A DNA stretch of 64,000 nucleotides from positions 5,026,001 to 5,090,000 of the forward strand of contig NC_014248.1 of NCBI RefSeq assembly GCF_000196515.1, given 5' to 3'. The translations under genes were made by a program, and so were the position numbers. The stretch is from 'Nostoc azollae' 0708. Its GTDB lineage: Bacteria > Cyanobacteriota > Cyanobacteriia > Cyanobacteriales > Nostocaceae. The notes beneath the pieces were generated by a model that did no database searches, had not been told where the DNA came from, and saw only the letters and a list, made by a program, of their open reading frames with translations. Shown here one piece after another: positions 27,818-37,210 of this stretch (positions are counted from its first letter, which is position 1; each line of letters starts with the position of its first letter).

Positions 27818-28735
27818 ATGAAAAAAGTTTTACGCTGGTTCATTTTGGGGGTAACACTGTTTTTTTTAGGAAAAGCCTTAAAGGATAATTGGTCAGAAGT
27901 GAGTTCTATGCGTATTGATGCAGCAGGATGGGCAAGTTTGGCAGTTGCAACAGGTGTAACTTTACTTGCACATACGTGGGCTGGTTGGATATGGACTTGG
28001 GTGTTGCAAGAGTTAAATCAATCTGTATCATCGCCTCAGTTTATCCAAGTTTACCTAAAGACGAATATAGCTAAGTATTTACCTGGTAATGTTTGGCATT
28101 ACTATGGACGAATTTTAGCGGCTAAGAATGCTAATGTTTCTGCGGGTGCAGCAACTCTAAGTGTTTTACTAGAACCTTTACTGATGGCTACTGCGGCTTT
28201 GATTATTGTTGTTTTATTTGGTAGTCAATTATTATTAAATAATAGTAATTTTGTGATCCAAATTCTGCAAATTGTAAGTTTATTTGTGGTGCTTGGTGCT
28301 GTTCATCCTTGGCTTTTAAACCTATTGATTCGCTTTTTATATAGGTTAAAGAATAAAAAATCTGACCCTGAGAATCAGTCTATTAGTAGTTTAAGTATTG
28401 AATGTTATCCTCTACGTCCTTTGTTGGGAGAACTAGTTTTTTTAGGATTGCGTGGAACTGGATTTATATTAACTATGTATGCTCTGGGTTCGTTAGACTT
28501 GAGCCAAATTCCTTTATTACTGGGTGCTTTTAGTTTTGCTTGGGTGCTAGGATTAGTTGTTCCTGGCGCACCTGGTGGTTTGGGAGTTTTTGAAGCAACG
28601 ACTATAGGAATTTTACAGCATCGTTTCCCTGCTGCTTTGGTAATAAGTGCGATCGCACTCTATCGTCTCATTAGTATTTTCGCAGAAATCGCTGGCGCTG
28701 TTTTAGCTTCCCTCGATGAACGCGTTGCTAGTTAA
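27818..28735 (+). CDS. Lysylphosphatidylglycerol synthase-like flippase domain protein (UPF0104)
   Basis: 305 residues with about eight hydrophobic helices. Conserved points include KYLPGNVWHYYGR (about 87-99) and VPGAPGGLGVFEA (about 247-259), the two best-known motifs of the LPG_synthase_TM/UPF0104 family (the flippase half of MprF). The aminoacyl-transfer domain of MprF is absent, so it is probably a stand-alone lipid or glycolipid transporter in the plasma membrane. Cargo unknown. Confidence 0.8.
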   Translation: MKKVLRWFILGVTLFFLGKALKDNWSEVSSMRIDAAGWASLAVATGVTLLAHTWAGWIWTWVLQELNQSVSSPQFIQVYLKTNIAKYLPGNVWHYYGRILAAKNANVSAGAATLSVLLEPLLMATAALIIVVLFGSQLLLNNSNFVIQILQIVSLFVVLGAVHPWLLNLLIRFLYRLKNKKSDPENQSISSLSIECYPLRPLLGELVFLGLRGTGFILTMYALGSLDLSQIPLLLGAFSFAWVLGLVVPGAPGGLGVFEATTIGILQHRFPAALVISAIALYRLISIFAEIAGAVLASLDERVAS

Positions 28736-28744
28736 TAAGAAAAA

Positions 28745-28777
28745 ATGGGTAAACAGTTTTTACTACCATTTACCCAT
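28745..28777 (+). terminator. Stem-loop after the UPF0104 gene
   Basis: ATGGGTAAA (28745-28753) pairs with TTTACCCAT (28769-28777) around a T-rich loop, just after the stop at 28735. No strong T-run follows. It lies between this gene and the convergent tRNA-Leu. Confidence 0.5.
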
Positions 28778-28800
28778 CCTCTCATTTTGAATTTTTTTAA

Positions 28801-29176
28801 TGGGGGTGGGGGGACTTGAACCCCCACGACTTTTTACAGTCAACGGATTTTCATTCTCTCGCAGCTTTCACTACTGCCTTGTTGCTTCAGCAACTTCAGG
28901 CTTTGAGAATTGGACTCTCCCTTTACCCTCGGCTTTACGTTAGGGTAGCTCCCGTCGAGTCTCTGCACCTTCCCGGAATTTTGAATTTGGGATTTTAAAT
29001 TTTGAGTTTAACTCCAAAATCAAATCTCAAGTCTAAATTTTCTGGGCTTGGCTCAGGATTGCCATATCTGTAAACAGATTTAGGTTTCCCTGAATTTGAG
29101 AGCTTCCACTTAAAAGATTTCTCTATCAAGGCCCAGTTTTCTAAGTCCGTAGCGTCTACCATTCCGCCACACCCCC
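28801..29176 (-). tRNA. trnL-UAA: tRNA-Leu(UAA) interrupted by a group I intron
   Basis: Minus strand. Exon 1 is 29143-29176 (34 nt), with acceptor strand GGGGGTG and D-arm GGCGGAATGGTAGACGC. Exon 2 is 28801-28851 (51 nt), with extra arm, T-loop GGTTCAAGTCC and acceptor CACCCCC plus discriminator A; the CCA end is not encoded. The joined anticodon loop is C-U-U-A-A-A-A, giving UAA between a 5-bp stem. Total mature length is 85 nt, right for class II tRNA-Leu. The intron splits the anticodon after its first base, as in cyanobacteria and chloroplasts. Confidence 0.95.
28852..29142 (-). ncRNA. Group I intron in tRNA-Leu(UAA)
   Basis: 291 nt between the anticodon halves. It follows a U (end of exon 1) and ends in G, as group I introns require. 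Conserved core pieces are visible on the minus strand: AATCCTGAGCCAAGCC (P, Q region), GGTGCAGAGACTCGACGGGAG (in two parts, R region) and a CTACCCTAACGTAAAGCC segment (S side). No internal reading frame. Self-splicing is expected from the family. Confidence 0.9.
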
Positions 29177-29492
29177 AAAGGGTTTCCGATGTCTGGAGGT
29201 CAAGACCTCTTTGTCTATTTTACCATTAGTTGCATCTTTTGCGCAAGTAGTTTGAAAAATTTTGTTCTTAAACAGGATTTTTTCTTATCTAGCAACTAAT
29301 CGCTTTTTATGGCAAAATCTCATTCATTATATCATAATTCTAGCTGGAATTTGCGATTATGACAAGAAGTAGTTGAAAAATCTATTTGCTTTTCTAGCAA
29401 AAGCTATCAGTGATACTTCCCTGAGTCTGACAGTTCATCATATCATGGGGAGTAGATGCACCAAATAGTCTTCTCAAATCCGACAAAGAATT
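29177..29492. other. Intergenic region between tRNA-Leu and ndhL
   Basis: About 315 bp, AT-rich, no gene seen. It must contain the promoters of the divergent tRNA-Leu and ndhL transcripts, but no clear elements were picked out. Confidence 0.4.
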
Positions 29493-29702
29493 ATGGTTGT
29501 AGCACTACTGTATCTGATTTTGGCTGGAGCTTATCTTCTGGTAGTACCAATGGCTGTGATGCTTTACCTAAAGCTGCGGTGGTATACGGCTAGTTCTATA
29601 GAGCGTGGCTTTATGTACTTTTTAGTGTTCTTCTTCTTTCCGGGTCTGTTGCTGCTCTCACCAATTGCAAATTTTCGACCCCGGCGCAGACAGATTGTTT
29701 AA
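29493..29702 (+). CDS. ndhL: NAD(P)H-quinone oxidoreductase subunit L (NdhL)
   Basis: 69 residues with two membrane helices (about 3-25 and 41-57), the motif [20 protein letters not shown] (26-45) and the basic tail RPRRRQ. This is the small oxygenic-photosynthesis-specific subunit of thylakoid NDH-1, which takes part in cyclic electron flow and CO2 uptake. It is followed after 26 bp by the DUF3007 gene and then trpA, the usual cyanobacterial ndhL-DUF3007-trpA order. Confidence 0.93.
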   Translation: MVVALLYLILAGAYLLVVPMAVMLYLKLRWYTASSIERGFMYFLVFFFFPGLLLLSPIANFRPRRRQIV

Positions 29703-29728
29703 TTTAGATTTGTTAGGTCATTACTCTC

Positions 29729-30031
29729 ATGCGACGCATTGACGCAATCGGAATTACTTTTGGCATTTTTGTGGCTGGTGGCTTGGCTTATGCAATCTTG
29801 CAGCTGGTCGGTTTAGATAGTCAAAGTGCTGGTATTTGGAGCCAAGCTTTACTGGTTGTGGGTTTGATTAGTTGGTTAGCCACCTATCTTTTCCGTGCAG
29901 GGAGTAAAAAAATGACCTACCATCAACAACGGGAAGAGTATGAAAAGGCGTTCCTACAAAAGCAACTGGATGAACTCACTCCTGAAGAATTAGCGAAAAT
30001 CCAAGCTGAAATAGAATTGGGTGACAAGTGA
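29729..30031 (+). CDS. DUF3007 family membrane protein
   Basis: 100 residues. Two hydrophobic helices (about 8-26 and 40-54) are followed by a charged C-terminal part MTYHQQREEYEKAFLQKQLD and ELTPEELAKIQAEIE. The sequence and its position between ndhL and trpA match the cyanobacterial DUF3007 family. Function unknown; location next to ndhL hints at a thylakoid role. Confidence 0.85.
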   Translation: MRRIDAIGITFGIFVAGGLAYAILQLVGLDSQSAGIWSQALLVVGLISWLATYLFRAGSKKMTYHQQREEYEKAFLQKQLDELTPEELAKIQAEIELGDK

Positions 30032-30101
30032 ATGGGGGCTGGGTACTGGGGGCTGGGATTGGGAATCTAACCAACTACTACTCACTACTGAGTAACGACT
30101 A

Positions 30102-30908
30102 ATGACTACTACAATTTCTCGTTGTTTTGAAACTCTCAGACGGAATCACGAGTGCGCTCTGATTCCGTTTATTACTGCTGGTGATCCTGATTTAGAAACT
30201 ACTGGTAAGGCTTTGCAAGTTCTAGATCGTTCTGGTGCGGATATTATTGAGTTGGGTGTTCCCTATTCTGATCCTTTGGCAGATGGTCCTGTGATTCAAG
30301 CGGCTGCTACCCGTGCTTTGGAGAGGGGTACTACTTTGGATCAGGTGTTGGCAATGCTGCACGCAACTACTCCTGGTTTACAAGCGCCAATTGTTTTATT
30401 TACTTACTACAACCCGATATTGCATCGAGGAATTGAGAAGTTTCTGGAACAAATTAAGGCTGCTGGTGTAGCGGGTTTGGTTGTTCCTGATTTACCTCTG
30501 GAAGAGGCGGCAGGGTTGTTAGAACCAGCTTCTGAGGTGGGGATTGATTTAACTCTCTTAGTCGCTCCTACAAGTTCTGCCCAGAGGATAAAAGCGATCG
30601 CTCGTGCTTCCCAAGGATTTATCTATTTGGTGAGTGTAACTGGTGTGACGGGAATGCGAAACCAAATGGAAAGCCGAGTTTCTGATTTACTCACACAAAT
30701 TCGCTCTGTCACAGATAAACCTATTGGTGTGGGCTTTGGTATTTGGGAAACGGAACAAGCACGTCAAGTCCGAGAATGGGGTGCAGATGCAGCGATTGTC
30801 GGGAGTGCTATTGTCAAGCGGTTGGCAGAAGGAACACCGGAAGCAGGACTTGATGCGATCGCAGAATTCTGCCACAATCTGAAGTCAGGTATCAAAACTA
30901 CCTCTTGA
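30102..30908 (+). CDS. trpA: Tryptophan synthase alpha subunit
   Basis: 268 residues, full length. Catalytic Glu and Asp lie in the expected segments: FITAGDPD (about 22-29), [20 protein letters not shown] (45-64), [25 protein letters not shown] and PIGVGFGI. The enzyme cleaves indole-3-glycerol phosphate to indole, which is channelled to TrpB. It starts 70 bp after the DUF3007 gene, preceded by short GGGGGCTGGG repeats. Confidence 0.95.
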   Translation: MTTTISRCFETLRRNHECALIPFITAGDPDLETTGKALQVLDRSGADIIELGVPYSDPLADGPVIQAAATRALERGTTLDQVLAMLHATTPGLQAPIVLFTYYNPILHRGIEKFLEQIKAAGVAGLVVPDLPLEEAAGLLEPASEVGIDLTLLVAPTSSAQRIKAIARASQGFIYLVSVTGVTGMRNQMESRVSDLLTQIRSVTDKPIGVGFGIWETEQARQVREWGADAAIVGSAIVKRLAEGTPEAGLDAIAEFCHNLKSGIKTTS

Positions 30909-31151
30909 TGATTTGGGAAAAGTAGATTAAAAAAGGTAACAGCGTAGTTTTTTTATCATCTATGTAGTGGACAATTTGACTGAATGTGGTTTTGAATGTT
31001 AACAGCACATACCAAGCTGAAAAAAAACTACCTGATAAATTTGCTTATAGTTTGAGTTTTATGTGAATTGAAACAGGCAAGACATTATGAGTGTGAGAGC
31101 GAGTCAGTTAAAATCAAGTTATGCTACCGTCGGAGTTGAGGGGTAAAAACG

Positions 31152-31805
31152 ATGAGTGAAAGTATGGCATTTATCGGCGGAGTTGCTGTAGCTGGTCTGG
31201 CGGCTCTCCTACTGTTGAAAGGAACAAACACCCCAATACAATCTAACTTCGCTGCTGCTCCACAAATGCCAGCCACATTTGTAGCACCCCAGGTTATGCA
31301 GCAGCCCATACAGTATCCACCTTACGGACAACCAGTATATACAAATCAACAACCCGTAGCGCCCAATTCTAGTCAGAGTCCGGAAGTGGAAAAGTTGAAT
31401 ACGCAGTTAGAAAAGCTGAAAGCTGACAACGAACAAATACGGTTACAAAATATCCAATTACAGGGTCAATTACAAAATTTCACCCAACAGCAGTGGCAGT
31501 TAGCCCAACAGCAAAATCAACCAAGAGTAGCTGCACTACCTCCTGAACAAAATCGCTGGTGGTCTTCACCGATCATTTGGGCTGTGGGAGGAGCTACACT
31601 CACTATTGGTGGTGGTGTTGTTGTCGCTGGGGTCTTATCTTTATTTTCTCCCAAGCAACGTCCTACTCGCACTGTGCAGGTGATTCACCCCTACAATGGA
31701 CCGACACCACCTTTGGCTACTGTCCGACGGGCTGAATTGTTACCATCCTCACGCCCAGAAGCTAGACGAGTGGTGGAGAATGCGGAATACGACGAACTAC
31801 GCTAA
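31152..31805 (+). CDS. Hypothetical membrane protein with coiled coil
   Basis: 217 residues. An N-terminal helix (about 5-23, FIGGVAVAGLAALLLL) is followed by a Pro/Gln-rich segment, a coiled-coil stretch (about 75-120, VEKLNTQLEKLKADNEQ), a second hydrophobic helix (about 141-166, WAVGGATLTIGGGVVVAGVL) and a basic, Pro-rich tail. I do not recognise a named family. The layout is that of a small membrane scaffold. The 240-bp region upstream gives it its own promoter space; the kinase gene downstream is convergent. Confidence 0.7.
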   Translation: MSESMAFIGGVAVAGLAALLLLKGTNTPIQSNFAAAPQMPATFVAPQVMQQPIQYPPYGQPVYTNQQPVAPNSSQSPEVEKLNTQLEKLKADNEQIRLQNIQLQGQLQNFTQQQWQLAQQQNQPRVAALPPEQNRWWSSPIIWAVGGATLTIGGGVVVAGVLSLFSPKQRPTRTVQVIHPYNGPTPPLATVRRAELLPSSRPEARRVVENAEYDELR

Positions 31806-31872
31806 CAGGTTGGTAATTGGTAATGGGTAATTAATTGTTAATGGGAAAAATATGATTTCCATTACCATGCAG

Positions 31873-33792
31873 TTAAAAGGTGCTTTCAGGCTTGTCTGTA
31901 TCACTAGGGGCTTTTGTAGTGGTTGTTGTCTTTTCATAAATTTTATTATCTTCCTTGGGAAGAACTTGTTTAGCAGCATTTTGCGCTGCTTGTTTAAACA
32001 TTGGGTCTAATTTATCTTGCCAGTATTTAATATTGGGTAACTTTTCTGGATGATCTCGATAAGCTAGGACTTTATCCCATTGGCCGTTATCAATGGCTCG
32101 GTTAATTTCATTAGCAAGTGCTTCGGCTTTTTCCCAATCTTTATGCCATTGATTCATAATTTCAAGAGTTTCTTTGATTCCTGAAGCAGCATTAGCTGGA
32201 ACTGATTTGAGAATTGTGATCGCACCATTTACATCACCTGACTCAAACTTCTGTCTGGCACGTCCTACTATTTTCTGTTTGTCCTCATTAGCTGGCTTTC
32301 TCTCAGTTTCAGAAGTTGATTGATCAGATATTTCCGCTTTGGAAGTAATGGAAGTAAATACAGTAATTGGTTTTGCTTGTGGTGTAGGAGTTGATCGAGA
32401 TGCTATTAAAGGCTGATCATCTACGGTTTGAATGGAAATTCCTTGATCCCTTAAACAAGAAATCCATTGATCATTATTAGAAATCACATCTGAATGCGCC
32501 CAAGCCAAACGTCCAGATTTTAGTTTCAGTTCTATCCAACCACGTTTTGTGCGCTTACCAGTAATATCAAATTCACTAGCATCACCAACTATTTTTAAAA
32601 TATTATCAGAATTGATAGCACTCGGTTCAGAACGGATATTAGAATTAGCTGTGACTACAGCCAAGCAGTTTTTCGTGCTACTTTTTGCTGTCCAATTAGC
32701 AGCTATATTTTTCACATTGGGATATAAATTTGTGACCAAAGCCGCTGCACTACCTGCTAATAAGATGGCAATGATTAAAGGTAATGGATCAGGTTTACTA
32801 GATTCTGTAAGAGGTTTATTAACTGCATTGTTAATTACAGGATTAGTAGGGGCCACAGCGACAGTGTGCTCTGAAACAACTTGAGATGGGGGTGGGAAAG
32901 ATGGAGATTTGTGGGCTTTGTAGCTAAGTTGTTTCGGAGCTTCTGAAGATAAGGAATATCCAGAGGTAAGATTTAGAAAATCTCTACACGCTTGCAGTGC
33001 TTCTGTAGCTGTTTGGTAGCGGTCTTTGAAGTGATAACGCACCATCTTACTTAAGATTTCTGCCAAGTGGTAGTTAACAGGAAGAAAATGCTGCCAGAGG
33101 ATTTCACCGGTATTAGAATCTTCTTGTAATTGCTTGGCTGGTACTCCGGTTAAAGTTTGAATAGCAATAATCCCCAGGGAATAAATATCACTATTAGGAC
33201 GGGGTTTACCTTGTCCCTGTTCTGTAGGCATATAGCTAGGTGTACCAATAGCTACAGTAGCAGTAGTCCGTGCGGCAACTGTGACTAAAGGCGATCTCAA
33301 TTGTTTGACTGCTCCAAAGTCTAGCAACACCAATCTATAATCACAAGACCGACGAATGATATTGTCTGGTTTAATATCCCGGTGAATTACACCTTGTTGA
33401 TGGACAAATTCTAAAATACCCAGAACTTCTAGCAACATTTGCATGACTTGGCTTTCACTCCAAGGTTCGCCGGGGATTAGTTCTTCACTTAGGGTATGTC
33501 CATCAATATATTCTTGGACTAAGAAAAATTCTTCATTTTCGTCAAAATAAGCGAGTAGCCTGGGTATTTGGTCATGATTACCTAGCTTTTCTAAAGTTTC
33601 CGCTTCGTTATTGAATAGACGTTTAGCAGTTTCAAAAATTTTGGGATCTGTGCTAGCTGATTTGAGGTGTTTGACGACGCAAATGGGATTACCAGGTCGT
33701 TTAGTATCGTGGGCAATATAAGTTTGACCAAATCCTCCCGTTGCCAAAATGCGTATGACTTGGTACCGATGGTCTAGTAGTTTGCCTATCAT
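31873..33792 (-). CDS. Serine/threonine protein kinase with SH3-like extracytoplasmic domain
   Basis: 639 residues. Hanks-type kinase: G-loop ILATGGFGQTYIAHD (15-29), lysine in CVVKHLKS (about 38-45), catalytic loop VIHRDIKPDN (about 137-146), DFGAVKQL in place of the usual DFGLA, and GTPSYMPTEQG activation segment. A single membrane helix (about 340-362) separates it from an SH3b-like domain (about 375-440, NIRSEPS..., GWIELKLKSGRLAWAHSD), which may bind cell wall or ligand. The C-terminus is charged and helical. Signalling target unknown. Convergent with the previous gene. Confidence 0.9.
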   Translation of the reverse strand: MIGKLLDHRYQVIRILATGGFGQTYIAHDTKRPGNPICVVKHLKSASTDPKIFETAKRLFNNEAETLEKLGNHDQIPRLLAYFDENEEFFLVQEYIDGHTLSEELIPGEPWSESQVMQMLLEVLGILEFVHQQGVIHRDIKPDNIIRRSCDYRLVLLDFGAVKQLRSPLVTVAARTTATVAIGTPSYMPTEQGQGKPRPNSDIYSLGIIAIQTLTGVPAKQLQEDSNTGEILWQHFLPVNYHLAEILSKMVRYHFKDRYQTATEALQACRDFLNLTSGYSLSSEAPKQLSYKAHKSPSFPPPSQVVSEHTVAVAPTNPVINNAVNKPLTESSKPDPLPLIIAILLAGSAAALVTNLYPNVKNIAANWTAKSSTKNCLAVVTANSNIRSEPSAINSDNILKIVGDASEFDITGKRTKRGWIELKLKSGRLAWAHSDVISNNDQWISCLRDQGISIQTVDDQPLIASRSTPTPQAKPITVFTSITSKAEISDQSTSETERKPANEDKQKIVGRARQKFESGDVNGAITILKSVPANAASGIKETLEIMNQWHKDWEKAEALANEINRAIDNGQWDKVLAYRDHPEKLPNIKYWQDKLDPMFKQAAQNAAKQVLPKEDNKIYEKTTTTTKAPSDTDKPESTF

Positions 33793-33957
33793 ATTCCCTC
33801 CCCAGTTTTAACACCTAATTTTCCAGTTGGTAGTCAATATCTCCAGATTTTCTGCTAAGAAATCCGCTATCTTGAGAAAAGATTTAGAGTAAAAACACAG
33901 TTTTTGAATAAAACTAACAAGTTCTTTCTTTTCTTTTAGCATCTCTGTTAACTAGCA

Positions 33958-34446
33958 ATGCCACCTAAGATAACAAATTCCACTGTATGGCAGCAATCCG
34001 AACTGCTGATGCAGCCTGCTTTTATTCGGGTTGTCGATAATATTCGTAAGCACCTTGATATATCCTCGTGGAAAGGAACTTATCATGATGTACTGATTTG
34101 GCCTCCTGGTTCAACTGATGAAACAAAAGTCGTAGTGACACACTGGTTGCAAGATATGGAAAATGCCACACCCCAACAGGTGGAAGATTTTAGGAAAAGT
34201 CTTGCCACTTTACCTATGCCCCATCCAGGATACCATTTGCGCTTGCAACGTCAAGAGCAGCAAGTTAATGTGGATTTGTGGGATCTGTGTTATCAAGTGT
34301 GTTTCTTAAATTACGATGCTGAGAATATCTCAGTGGATATTGATACTAGTTTATTCGATGACTTAGGAGAAGTGGATTGGCAACATCTGGAAAATAAGAC
34401 GAAGATGCTGGTCAACCAGCTATTTGAGAGTTTACCAGAGGCTTGA
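33958..34446 (+). CDS. Conserved cyanobacterial hypothetical protein
   Basis: 162 residues, soluble, no signal or membrane segment. Features are IRKHLDISSWKGTYHDV, a WPPGSTDE loop, PMPHPGYHLRLQRQ and an LWDLCYQVCFLNY segment. The even composition, plausible start and lack of overlaps support a real gene, but I cannot assign a function. It is divergent from the kinase gene with about 165 bp between them. Confidence 0.7.
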   Translation: MPPKITNSTVWQQSELLMQPAFIRVVDNIRKHLDISSWKGTYHDVLIWPPGSTDETKVVVTHWLQDMENATPQQVEDFRKSLATLPMPHPGYHLRLQRQEQQVNVDLWDLCYQVCFLNYDAENISVDIDTSLFDDLGEVDWQHLENKTKMLVNQLFESLPEA

Positions 34447-34494
34447 TGTCTGGGGGGTGTGGTATGGGAATATACACCCCTCTCATATACTTGA

Positions 34495-34731
34495 TCAAAG
34501 AGAATTCAGAGGTTGTTTTAAACGTCTTTCTTCACCTGCCAATATCACTAAATAAAAACTTATTAGAGAAACAAGAAAAGATATTCTCAGTTCTATGGAA
34601 TGATCATTCCATTCACGATTTGGGAAACCCTTTTTAAGGGCTTCAATTTGCTCTTTAGTAAAAGTGGCGGCTATTTCTGGTGAGATTTGAGCAAAAAAGT
34701 TTTCGCGCAGAGGATTAATATCCTGTTTTTT
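34495..34731 (-). pseudogene. Short coding remnant, unknown family
   Basis: On the minus strand a 78-codon open stretch between TAA 34732-34734 and TGA 34495-34497 reads NPLRENFFAQISPEIAATF, then KEQIEALKKGF and SFYLVILAGEERR. It has protein-like composition and no ATG/GTG/TTG start at its head. This suggests the 3' part of a decayed gene. No family assigned. Confidence 0.4.
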
Positions 34732-34734
34732 TTA

Positions 34735-35081
34735 TTTTGTACTATTGTCATATTTTCGTTGCAGAGATATTTTAAGATTAAGCGTATTACATCTATTAGT
34801 TAATAAATAACACATTTTTTTATAAAATTTCCTGTAATTACACCAAAAAAATTTTCGTTTTTTTGCCAAAAACAACTTATTTCGGACTATATTTTGTTAT
34901 TTGTGTTCATGATGATTTTACGAATAACCAGTCAATTAGACAACACGGAAATTTACTGAAGCGCATCCCAAAATTTGTTGCTTAAAGGGGAAAGGGAAAG
35001 AAAAACCTTTACCCTGTAACCTTTTTCTAAACTAATTTACCACTTCCCGGTTCAAAATTTAGTCAAAATTTAGTGTTGTAT
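34735..35081. other. AT-rich intergenic region, nothing recognised
   Basis: About 350 bp, with poly-T/A runs and no coding or RNA signature. Confidence 0.4.
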
Positions 35082-35764
35082 TCAGATGGACTGCACCGTA
35101 TGCACATCTTCGGGGGTAACTTGAGCGCTCGCACTCAAATACTTTTCAATATAATGAAAGTCTCCAGCAGTAACTTGGTTATACGCCAAGTGACTAGCTT
35201 GACTCGTGATATCTTGATTATTCAAAATAAAACTAGCTTAGAGTTGTATTGTCGCTCGGTTTAATTCTTCATGACCACACGCTTTTCAGTAGTTAGTTGC
35301 TCTGAGTCTATTAAAGCATTTTTCATGCGATCGCTTTCCAGAGTCAACAGTGCTTCTAACTTATCTCACTGCACTGTACCAAAATAAGCCGTTTCATCAA
35401 AATAAGCCGTTTCATCAAAAGTAGTAAAAGCATTAAACTGACTACCCAAATTGCACCGGACGGTCAGTAGTACCCTTAAACATTAAATGTTCAAGTTGGT
35501 GAGAAATCCCATTTTCTCCTTTTCCCTCATTGCGGGAACCAACCTTATACCAAACCTGCACACTTAGGTGCAGTATGTACTTCTTTGGTGAGTACAGTTA
35601 AGCCATTTTCCAACACCGTTTTTTGCACCCCTTGGGTAAAACAGAGTGCAGAAAGAGATGTAACTACTGGTGTGGCAGCAGTGGTAAAATTGCCAGAAAA
35701 CGGCATGAACACTCAGAATCAGACTGAGACACAAAGGTAAGACCATATAAAAACGTAGCTTCAT
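35082..35764 (-). pseudogene. M16 family metallopeptidase (insulinase-like) pseudogene
   Basis: Read on the minus strand, it starts with a signal-peptide-like MKLRFYMVLPLCLSLILSV at 35764. Then, in changing frames, come [36 protein letters not shown], the zinc motif form HQLEH (HxxEH), [10 protein letters not shown] and FNAFTTFDETAYF. After an internal loss it jumps to SQASHLAYNQVTAGD, FHYIEKYLSASAQVTPEDV, which is the C-terminal-domain pattern of M16 peptidases. An exact 18-bp tandem duplication (35383-35400, 35401-35418) repeats DETAYF. Frameshifts and the deletion make it non-functional. The intact ancestor would have been a periplasmic processing peptidase. Confidence 0.8.
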
Positions 35765-35841
35765 AAGCCATTCACGAAAAAAAGTTACAGTTGTAGAATA
35801 GAGTCTGAGAGGATAGACGAACTAGGTTTTTCTATTTACAT

Positions 35842-37009
35842 TTAATACCAAGTCTAAATGAGTGTAGATAGAACTGTAGAATAAAGAACATGGAAGATAA
35901 AGACTCATGAGGAAGCAATGGCACGCCCTTTCAATCTAGAAGTTCAAGAAAGTGCTGAGTATTTGTCAAAAAGCCTGAAAAATGCGCGGACAGCATTAGA
36001 CAAAGAACGTTTACAAATGCTGTGGTGGATAAAAACAGAACAAGTAACCCAGCATCAAGAAGTGAGCCGAAGATTGGGCAGAGATGGGTCAACAATAACA
36101 GGATGGTTACAAAGGTATGGAAAAGGAGGACTATCTTCTCTTTGAGAGGTAAAAACTGCGCCTGGGGCAACTCCTTTAATACAAGGTGAAATGCTATCAC
36201 AACTAATATCAAAGTTAGAATCCCCCCAAAGGTTTAGCAGTTATAGGCAAATTGTGGAATGGCTAGAGCAAGAATGGCACGTCCAAGTCAAATACAAGAC
36301 AGTTTACAGTTTAGTGCCCTACAAACTAGGGGCAAAATTGAAAGTACCTCGACCCATCAGCTCATCACAAGATGAGCAAGCTATAAACCTTTTTAAGAAA
36401 ACATCCCCCTTGCCTTGGTAGCTTTAGAGAAACTATTGGGTGGGGGAAAACGACTGAGTTACCTGTGCCAGGACGAAACCAGATTAGGTTTGAAGACCGA
36501 AACTGGACGAGTGAGTGATTACGGCTCGTGGTGTTAAACCTGTAGTGAGGGTGCAGTGGCCACGAAAAGCATTTTGGCTTTATGGAGTTGTTGAACCCAC
36601 CTCTGGATGGCATTTTTGTCAGGAATATCCTCATCTAAACAGTGAAAATTTTCAGAAATTCTTGGATGTCCTATCTCAAGAATTAGGTTCTGATATGGCA
36701 TTAATGCAGATGGATCAAGCTTCTGCACACCAAGCTTTGGCACTGTCTTGCCCTAAAAATATTATTCCCATTTTTCAACCATCTCACTCTCCTCAACTTA
36801 ACCCCATGGAGCGATTATGGCAGTTTATTAAACGTCAGTTCAAAGGTGAAAGTTTCTCACATCTCGACCAATTGCGTCAAGGAGTTCAACATGAATTAGC
36901 TCAATTATCTTCTGAGGTCATATCCTCTTTGACCAGTTATGATTTCATCCTTGAAGCTCTGTTTCACCAAGCTTTATTCTGTGCAGCCTCATAGAGAATT
37001 GGTATAACT
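35842..37009 (+). mobile_element. Degenerate IS630-family insertion element
   Basis: The transposase begins at 35918 (MARPFNLEVQESAEYLSKSL), with a helix-turn-helix (EVSRRLGRDGSTITGWLQRYG). It is broken by an in-frame TGA at 36143-36145, a frameshift near 36410 and a second one from a 4-bp GTGA duplication (36511-36518). The DDE part includes LCQDETRLGLK, VQWPRKAFWLYGVV, MQMDQASAHQA and FQPSHSPQLNPMERLWQFIK, typical of IS630/Tc1-mariner. Imperfect inverted ends TTAATACCAAGTCT (about 35842) and a TATACCAATTCT complement (about 37009) are likely termini. Inactive. It lies just upstream of the M16 pseudogene. Confidence 0.85.
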
Positions 37010-37210
37010 TAATTCCTCTTAATTAAATTGACTAAAATATCTAGCCACCCCAAGCAACAACAGATAAATTATGACACTCACCGCTACATAATATAAATAT
37101 GTAGAACTAAATGAGCATCATGTTCCGCTCATAGTGGGAACGACAATGAAAGTGATTGAATTAGTTACAGGTTATCTTGTTCTCCAACCACAAAGACACA
37201 ACGAAAAAAC

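Noticed and set aside
35073-35264. 63-codon plus-strand frame
   Set aside because: The opposite strand encodes the C-terminal part of the M16 pseudogene, which explains the sequence.
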